Assembly (NCBI GenBank): GCA_030549495.1 | Contig: JAUIRK010000121.1 | Span: 372,001-436,000, forward strand | Length of the DNA stretch: 64,000 nucleotides | Direction: 5' to 3' | Origin: Nectonema munidae | Taxonomy: Eukaryota; Nematomorpha; Nectonematoida; Nectonematidae | Shown here: in pieces, positions 58,883 to 64,000 of the stretch | Layout: each line of letters opens with the position of its first letter | How positions within the stretch are numbered: position 1 is the stretch's first letter | Made by a program: the position numbers and the translations under genes | The notes under the pieces: generated by a model | Databases searched by the model: none | Seen by the model: only the letters and a program-made list of their open reading frames with translations | Told to the model about the DNA's origin: nothing

Positions 58883-59020
58883 ATGAGCTTTCCAAAACCA
58901 GTTCTCATAATAGCGCTTTCTGTCAATACCTTTACTTCTGCCTACGTTTGGTCCTTTGAAGAAAAGAACGAAAGAAAAGATCTACACGTTCCAAATGTAG
59001 TAAACTGGGACTGCAGTTGA
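58883..59020 (+). CDS. Possible small secreted peptide or first exon
   Basis: An acceptor-like TTTTTCGATTTAG is followed 11 bases later by an ATG and a 45-residue frame. It starts MSFPKPVLIIALSVNTFTSA, which looks like a signal peptide, continues YVWSFEEKNERKDLHVPNVV and stops after NWDCS. Codon use is less AT-driven than the flanks. No polybasic cleavage site and one cysteine only. It could be a short precursor gene, the first exon of a plus-strand gene, or chance. I recognise no family. Confidence 0.25.
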   Translation: MSFPKPVLIIALSVNTFTSAYVWSFEEKNERKDLHVPNVVNWDCS

Positions 59021-59696
59021 ATCATACAAATTGGAATAGATGAACACTTTTTGAAAGAATGAAAATAATTTGAACAAGCCGCAGTCAGCGATGAAGCTAG
59101 GCGCGGAAGTGTAGCAGTCGTTCTCATGTAAGCCTTTTTCTCGACTTACTGTATTTTACTTTTCCAAAATGCCTCTTTTTTCATTTTGTCGATCAAATTT
59201 TACTGAATGTCTCGTTAATTTCTCTTTTTCATTCTGTAAAAGAAGACAGGTAAAGTTTAATCATTTCTTACAAATAACTTTGTTCGAATTATTCACACTT
59301 TTATTAAGTTTTTTGCATTAAATTCATTTTATAGTAAAACATGATTTCAATACTTGACTCAAAATACTTATTTTACCAAAAAAAAATTCCAAGATAATAA
59401 AAAAAATTTAGAAAAGAAAATTCTGTTTAAAAAAGTCAGGAGAACTTGTCCCCTAGTCCCCACCTGAAATGAGGACACTAATCTTGAAAGTAAATTAGAA
59501 GTAAGGAGACTTCTGTTTTAGAAGGTAATTTTTTAAAGAGATTAGGGTTGCCAGGTGTGCCGGTGTTTCGAAATTGTTTTAGATTTACATGAGGCTTAAC
59601 AGACGAGGGATATGGAAGACTTTCATTCGCCGATTCTATAATTAAAAAAGGAGGTTTGATCATAAACTATTTCTCTTTCCAGTATAAAAGTTTTTT

Positions 59697-59830
59697 ATGG
59701 GGTATTTTCATCGAGAAGGCACAATTGCGCCGCTTGTATCGAACTATGAGGAAAACAGGCTTGATGTGAAATCGAACCCAAGACCTTGAGTTATCGAATC
59801 CAGCATCTAATCAACTTTACTCACTCAGTT
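59697..59830 (-). mobile_element. tRNA-derived SINE copy
   Basis: The minus strand has a B-box-like TGGGTTCGATTT (59780-59769) followed by a body sharing CATAGTTCGATACAAGCGGC and TGCCTTCTCGATGAAAA with the 26.8-kb copy. The A-box side is eroded. Together with the copies at 10.0, 26.8 and 54.0 kb it defines one family, all on the minus strand here. Confidence 0.65.
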
Positions 59831-60390
59831 TCCTTTTATTTTCCATGTACTTTTCTTATTAGTTATTTGTGTAAGGAATAAAGAATGATTTAAAAATCAG
59901 AGACCCCTAAGGCATGTCGACTATGAGTTGTTCACGTGTCTATATTTTTCATTTTTATAACATATTTTGATATTTCCTGTAATTATATTTTATGAATACA
60001 AAAACTCATGCATTTTAATCAAGACAAGACTTTTACAATCTTCTTCTTCTTATAGGCATATCAGAGGCATAGACAAGGGGAGGGAGCCTGATAAAACTTC
60101 TGCTTCCCCATGAGAAAATTAATTATCATACCAAAAAATGTTCAACTATCTTATCTGTGCAGTCCTCCTCAATTTTTATGGCGCCTCTGACAATGAAATC
60201 TGGCTAGGCCTATTCTTAGTGGCGTACCTAACATAGGTAGGGGTGAGTTGGATGAAAAGTTCGCCTAAGGGCGGATCTAGAAGAAAATTGATTTCGGGTG
60301 ATTGTATAACATTTTGCATAAAATAACTTTTTTTTAGAATAATCATGCATGTCTTCTATCCAAATTTTGGCGGTATTACACTGATTAAGC

Positions 60391-61168
60391 AGTGGCGCAC
60401 TGAGAGGGAGTGGGAGGGGTAGTCTTTTTAAGAACGCGCGCAGAATTTATTTGTTAAAATTTATCATTAATAAAAATTTAATCGAGATAATTTAGACTTA
60501 AATTTTGCTACACTTTTTATTCCAATTTTTCACACCTATATACTTTTATTATTAAGTTTTGGGCGTTTTGAAGTGTTATTTAAAATGGGGGGGGGGGGGG
60601 GGGGGTGCAAAATTAGCATCCCTTCGAGTGACATTAAAGATAGTTACTCCTGGGAATAAAAATTTGAATCAAGATCCCCGATTTTAAAGCCTTTGTAAAA
60701 AAAATTTTATGCGGTTATTTTATTTTATTTTTATAATAAAGAGGATATGATAGATTATTATTAGTTATATATTCTATATAATATAAACGGTACTCTCTTT
60801 ATGCTTCTAATTTAATAAGCTTCGTTGAAAATAAAATTGATAAACTTAAGTATTATATAAAACACGAAATAAGTAATAATTGATTGATAAGATAGAGGAA
60901 TTTAGAAGTCCCAATGTTCGATTTAAAAAATGCGAAAATTCCTCATGAAAACTCAGTAAAGTTGGCAAGTATGGAATCAACATACAAAGGATAGACAATG
61001 GATACCTATGTAGAATATTATTCATATTACACAGTGAAAAGCTTACCATTTTATGGGTCTGAAATGCAGCACTTCTTTCAAAAAATGTAACTAATTCTAC
61101 CATGCACTGATATCAACAAAAATTGGGATGGAAGCGACCCCTCCCCCTTCTTTTAAATCCGCCAATGA
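60391..61168 (+). mobile_element. Probable hAT-type non-autonomous element
   Basis: The left end, CAGTGGCGCACTGAGAGGG followed by GGGAGGGG, is mirrored at the right by CCCCTCCCCCTTCTTT and CCGCCAATG. The interior contains a poly-G run (60588-60606) and no transposase. The 8-bp flanks do not match well, so the right boundary is tentative. A second hAT-like end (AGTGGCGTACCTAACATAGG) lies at 60219. Confidence 0.4.
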
Positions 61169-61314
61169 TTTAGCAGGCCCTTAAAAGTTCTAATAAAACT
61201 TCAAAAAGGCGAATCCGAGGTAAAAAGATTTGCGAAATAAGAGGAGATTCTGTAGAAAGCACCTGGATTCCCTACCCTACTCCGAGTGAATTTAAAAGTA
61301 CTAAGCAAACTTAC

Positions 61315-61447
61315 GATTGATATTGGATTCGAAAAGTTTGGAGTTAATTTCGTAGGCGTCATGAGCGAAAATAAAGAATAAGAGAAACGAGGCGTAGATG
61401 AGGAGCTGTTGTGTGCAGTAGTGTGCTTGACAAAAAATCTTCGTCAT
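61315..61447 (-). CDS. Signal-peptide exon, possible alternative first exon of the receptor
   Basis: ATG at 61447 opens MTKIFCQAHYCTQQLLIYAS, followed by the hydrophobic FLLFFIFAHDAYEINSKLFE and SNIN, ending with one base at AATC|GTAAGTTT, a consensus donor in phase 1. The 44 codons are GC-richer than the surroundings and look coding. Joined to receptor exon 2, it gives an Arg codon and continues INSQSF. No other exon starting in phase 1 was seen between here and 33.2 kb, so the receptor is the best acceptor on hand. A different gene with unseen exons is possible. Confidence 0.5.
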
Positions 61448-64000
61448 GATTTTGTCATGTAAAAATGGCAGACTCTTCTTCTTCGTAAGGGAGGTGAAAT
61501 CGCTGGCTTTGTTTAACTAAGGTGATGATGATGATGATGATGATGTTGTTGATGATGATGGTGATGAATACGATTAGTTTTTTGGTGTGGAGAAGTGTTG
61601 CACTGTTAGGCGAATTTTCGAAAAGGGAAAACGTAAGGAGTGAGGAGGCCTTTTTTCGGCGCCAAAACAAACCCATGTGTGGGATGGGAGATGTCGGGAG
61701 AAAGCATGCTGCTGTTATGGTGAGCGATGATGAAAAGGCTTAGAAGCTGCTCTGAATCGGCGCGTATTTGTTTCTGTCTATATTAAAGCGATGATAAGTA
61801 GCAGTTATTAGTATTACAATTGTTATATAATGGATGAGTGATGTATTTGAAAAAAATAATCATACTATTCTAGTAGTGTAATAGCAGTAGTAGTAATAAT
61901 AATATTCCATTAATTATATATGCGCAACAATCGCTCAAGTTAACAATTTAGCCTTAAGAAACAGTGATATTTAATGTAGGAAAGGAGTTTCAGAGTTTCT
62001 ATCATGTTCAGCGCATCTCATGAAATGCCACCACACACATTCCCATATAAAACACACACACACACACACAGATTCATGGCACAAACATAAATTATGCTTT
62101 TTTCTTGTTTGTGTGTGTATACTATTTGATTGTGCTATTATCAAATTTTAATACATAAAATGTTTGAGATATGCTCTGAGGGAGGGAGAGAGGCTGCGTG
62201 CACACAAAGTACGCATTCTACGCGCACATAATGGAAAGAGGGGAAAGAAATCTAGGAATCCGTCTGCAGCGCGCCAGCATTCATCTCCGAGTACCGGCAA
62301 TCCTGCTATGTAAACACGGCACAGGAGATAGCAGGGGAGTGGGATGGGATGTGCAGTGTGTACACACACACACACACACACTCATGCTCACACACACCTC
62401 CCAACGAAAGTAAATAGTGGAGGCAGCAGCTTTGCCTATGTTTATGCACCAGCTATTTCATTGAGGTGCGAGATCCACGCATGAGATATGGGGGCAGGAA
62501 GATGTCTATCATCTTTCATCTAATTCTATATATGTGTGTTTTGCGAGAGTACCATTTGTGGCTTGTAGGCAGTGGGTTTCGCTAAGAATCAGAGATGTGA
62601 TTTTTCATAGGAAACGGTCGCCTTTCTCCACTGATCAACGATTTGTGTGGCCTTAATTGGATTTGTGTTGAACGTATCTAAAAATTCTCAGGTACTCTGT
62701 ATTTTTCGACACTGACCGACTATAAATAAAAGCCCAATTATCGGCCATGGACCACGATAAGAGCTTAACGTAAACACTGATTGTAGATGTTTATAATAAT
62801 AATATATTTTATATTAATAAAAGAAGATTTTTTTATATATATTTTATATTAAATTTATCTATTTTATAATAATCTACATCTTTATAAAAGATCTTTTTCA
62901 CGATGTCAATAGCGAATTTTCCCAAATACTTCTTCTAGACTGGTATTCCTTTTCATTTGCTTGGATAGTTTCATTCCAAACTTCACCCTTACACCCAAAG
63001 TAAGTAGTTAGTCTTTTTATAGTACATAAAGACGGGCTTCTTCCACCCGTAGTTTGACTGGCATCTCAGGCACATTTTTCAGCGAATTTGGATTGGAGCT
63101 AATAAATCAATGCCACTTTTAGAACTTAAAAATTTTAGATCTTAGAAAATGATTTCTCACAAAATCCGTCTTTTCCTATTAAGACTGTTTCAGGGCATAC
63201 TAGTTGGCCATATTAAACGTGTTGACGAGGACTGTTCTATATTAGGGGCGTCAGAAAAGGGTAAAATACCCCAATTTGGGTAAAAATAGGATATTTGGAG
63301 GTATTCAGCACGCCTTGTATTACTGACTGAGTATTAAGGTAAAACTTCAAAGGTAATGGGTATATCTAAAAAATTAATTATGCCCAGCTCAAAAAATTTG
63401 GGTATCTCATCAAATTTACTTTAAATTTGGCATACAAATAAATATTTGAATTATATAACTTTTAAAGTGTATCAATACCGCTTGCTTCTTGTGCGCTTTG
63501 CTTCTTGTGAAAAAGTTCTACAAAAAATGTTTTGCATCGTAATACTTTCATTATTTGTTTCATACTTTCTATTATATAGAAATTAAAATATCTATAGCTA
63601 TAATTATATCTCCAATTACACTTAAAGCATTCAAATAATCTAAGATCTTTCTTCTTCCAAATCAAGGGGGAAGGTGGAGTGCAACTTTAATGTGAATTAT
63701 ACTTTCGGGTAATAAAAGTTTACCCATCCTTGTTCAAGGCGGGGGGCGAAGTTAGAAGTGTTCAAGAGCTCAACTCAAAAGTGCTTATTCCTTTACGAAT
63801 TTAAAATACTGATAAAATTCAGCAATTTAAACACTAATATTTAAAATTAATATCTCATTTTGTGCCATTCTTTTATTAACCAATTATACAAAATTAATTA
63901 GTATTTTATAGCAATTATTTATTTACATATTGAATGAGCATCTATGTTAAAGAACAAAATTAAGTTCACAAGTCAACCTTTGTTCTAGAGCAGAAATGCT
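61448..64000. other. Upstream region with promoter-like island
   Basis: It contains (GAT)n at 61523-61565, a tract (62150-62500) with CG-rich words and CA/TG microsatellites, and AT-rich DNA beyond 62.7 kb without supported exons. If transcription starts from the 61.4-kb exon, the 5' UTR and promoter should be in 61.45-62.5 kb. Confidence 0.4.
62150..62500. promoter_or_regulatory. GC/CA-rich island upstream of the 61.4-kb exon
   Basis: The block has GCGTGCACACAAAGTACGC, TCTGCAGCGCGCCAGCATTC and TCTCCGAGTACCGGCAATCC, rich in CG in contrast to its AT-rich flanks. (CA)n runs stand at 62052-62071 and 62361-62380. Its place 0.7-1 kb upstream of a minus-strand first exon suits a promoter. No TATA or initiator can be singled out. 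Confidence 0.35.

Larger units (their letters stand above)
41281..61314. other. Long, mostly non-coding stretch upstream of exon 1
   Basis: 20 kb holding repeat copy B with a hairpin insertion (42.6-44.6 kb), TTAA hairpin elements (47.84, 51.35 and 54.72 kb), SINE copies (54.04 and 59.7 kb), hAT-type ends (55.67, 60.21 and 60.39 kb) and a T/A low-complexity block (55.97-56.40 kb). Open plus-strand stretches near 45.34-45.60 and 45.72-45.80 kb have splice-like borders (TTTACTTTTCAG and TTTCTCTTGCAG) but no domain I recognise. If the 61.4-kb exon belongs to the receptor, this is part of its first intron. Confidence 0.5.

Noticed and set aside
61522-61743. Plus-strand frame starting with a Met run
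   Set aside because: The start is the (GAT)n microsatellite. The rest has no domain and overlaps the likely 5' region of the minus-strand exon.

Overview
The window is animal nuclear DNA. It is strongly AT-rich, with protein exons interrupted by many introns. Some introns are tiny (49-67 bp) and others run to several kb; acceptors are mostly TTTTTAG or TTTCAG. The DNA-transposon debris is dense (hAT, Mutator, piggyBac-type and pogo/Tigger-type) and there is a tRNA-derived SINE family. The encoded domains (laminin G, EGF, WD40) and the compact splice signals fit an ecdysozoan such as an arthropod or nematode, but I cannot name the species. Nothing in the window looks bacterial or viral.

The main gene is on the minus strand and runs from 41280, or possibly 61447, down to 7023. 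I rebuilt it exon by exon by matching splice sites and reading phases. The 22 exons join in one uninterrupted frame of 4242 nt (1413 codons plus stop). The product is a signal peptide, an N-terminal beta-rich domain, two laminin-G (LNS) domains, one EGF repeat, two more laminin-G domains, a repetitive Pro/Gln linker, a fifth laminin-G domain, a Thr/Pro stalk, one transmembrane helix and a short cytoplasmic tail. This is a neurexin/Caspr/axotactin-type neuronal adhesion receptor, though not one I can assign to a known orthologue. A 12-nt microexon (19573-19584) adds four residues to the third laminin-G domain and is followed 20 nt downstream by an Rbfox-type TGCATG.

Just downstream on the same strand, 5824-4041 encodes a WD40 protein in five exons separated by 49-67 bp introns. 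Its first visible exon looks internal: it has a good acceptor, a stop just upstream, and its first ATG is out of frame. Its phase is 0, exactly the phase at which the receptor's transmembrane exon ends. The two units may be separate genes. Alternatively the WD40 block may be an alternative 3' end of the receptor transcript, giving a neurexin-like receptor with an intracellular WD40 domain of about 1879 residues. This is the most interesting hypothesis in the window.

Layout: 1-4040 is intergenic and repeat-rich (dispersed repeat copy A, pogo-like fragment). 4041-5824 holds the WD40 exons, 7023-33172 most receptor exons, and 33173-41234 a long first intron with a GC-richer promoter-like island near 35.6 kb. 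Exon 1 is at 41235-41280. 41281-61314 is mostly non-coding (dispersed repeat copy B, fold-back element, piggyBac-type elements, low-complexity block). A second signal-peptide exon in the same phase lies at 61315-61447, followed by a GC/CA-rich promoter-like island near 62.2-62.5 kb. Intron 5 holds a Mutator-like transposon nested in a 4.7-kb hAT-type element. Small TTAA-flanked hairpin elements recur through the whole window.
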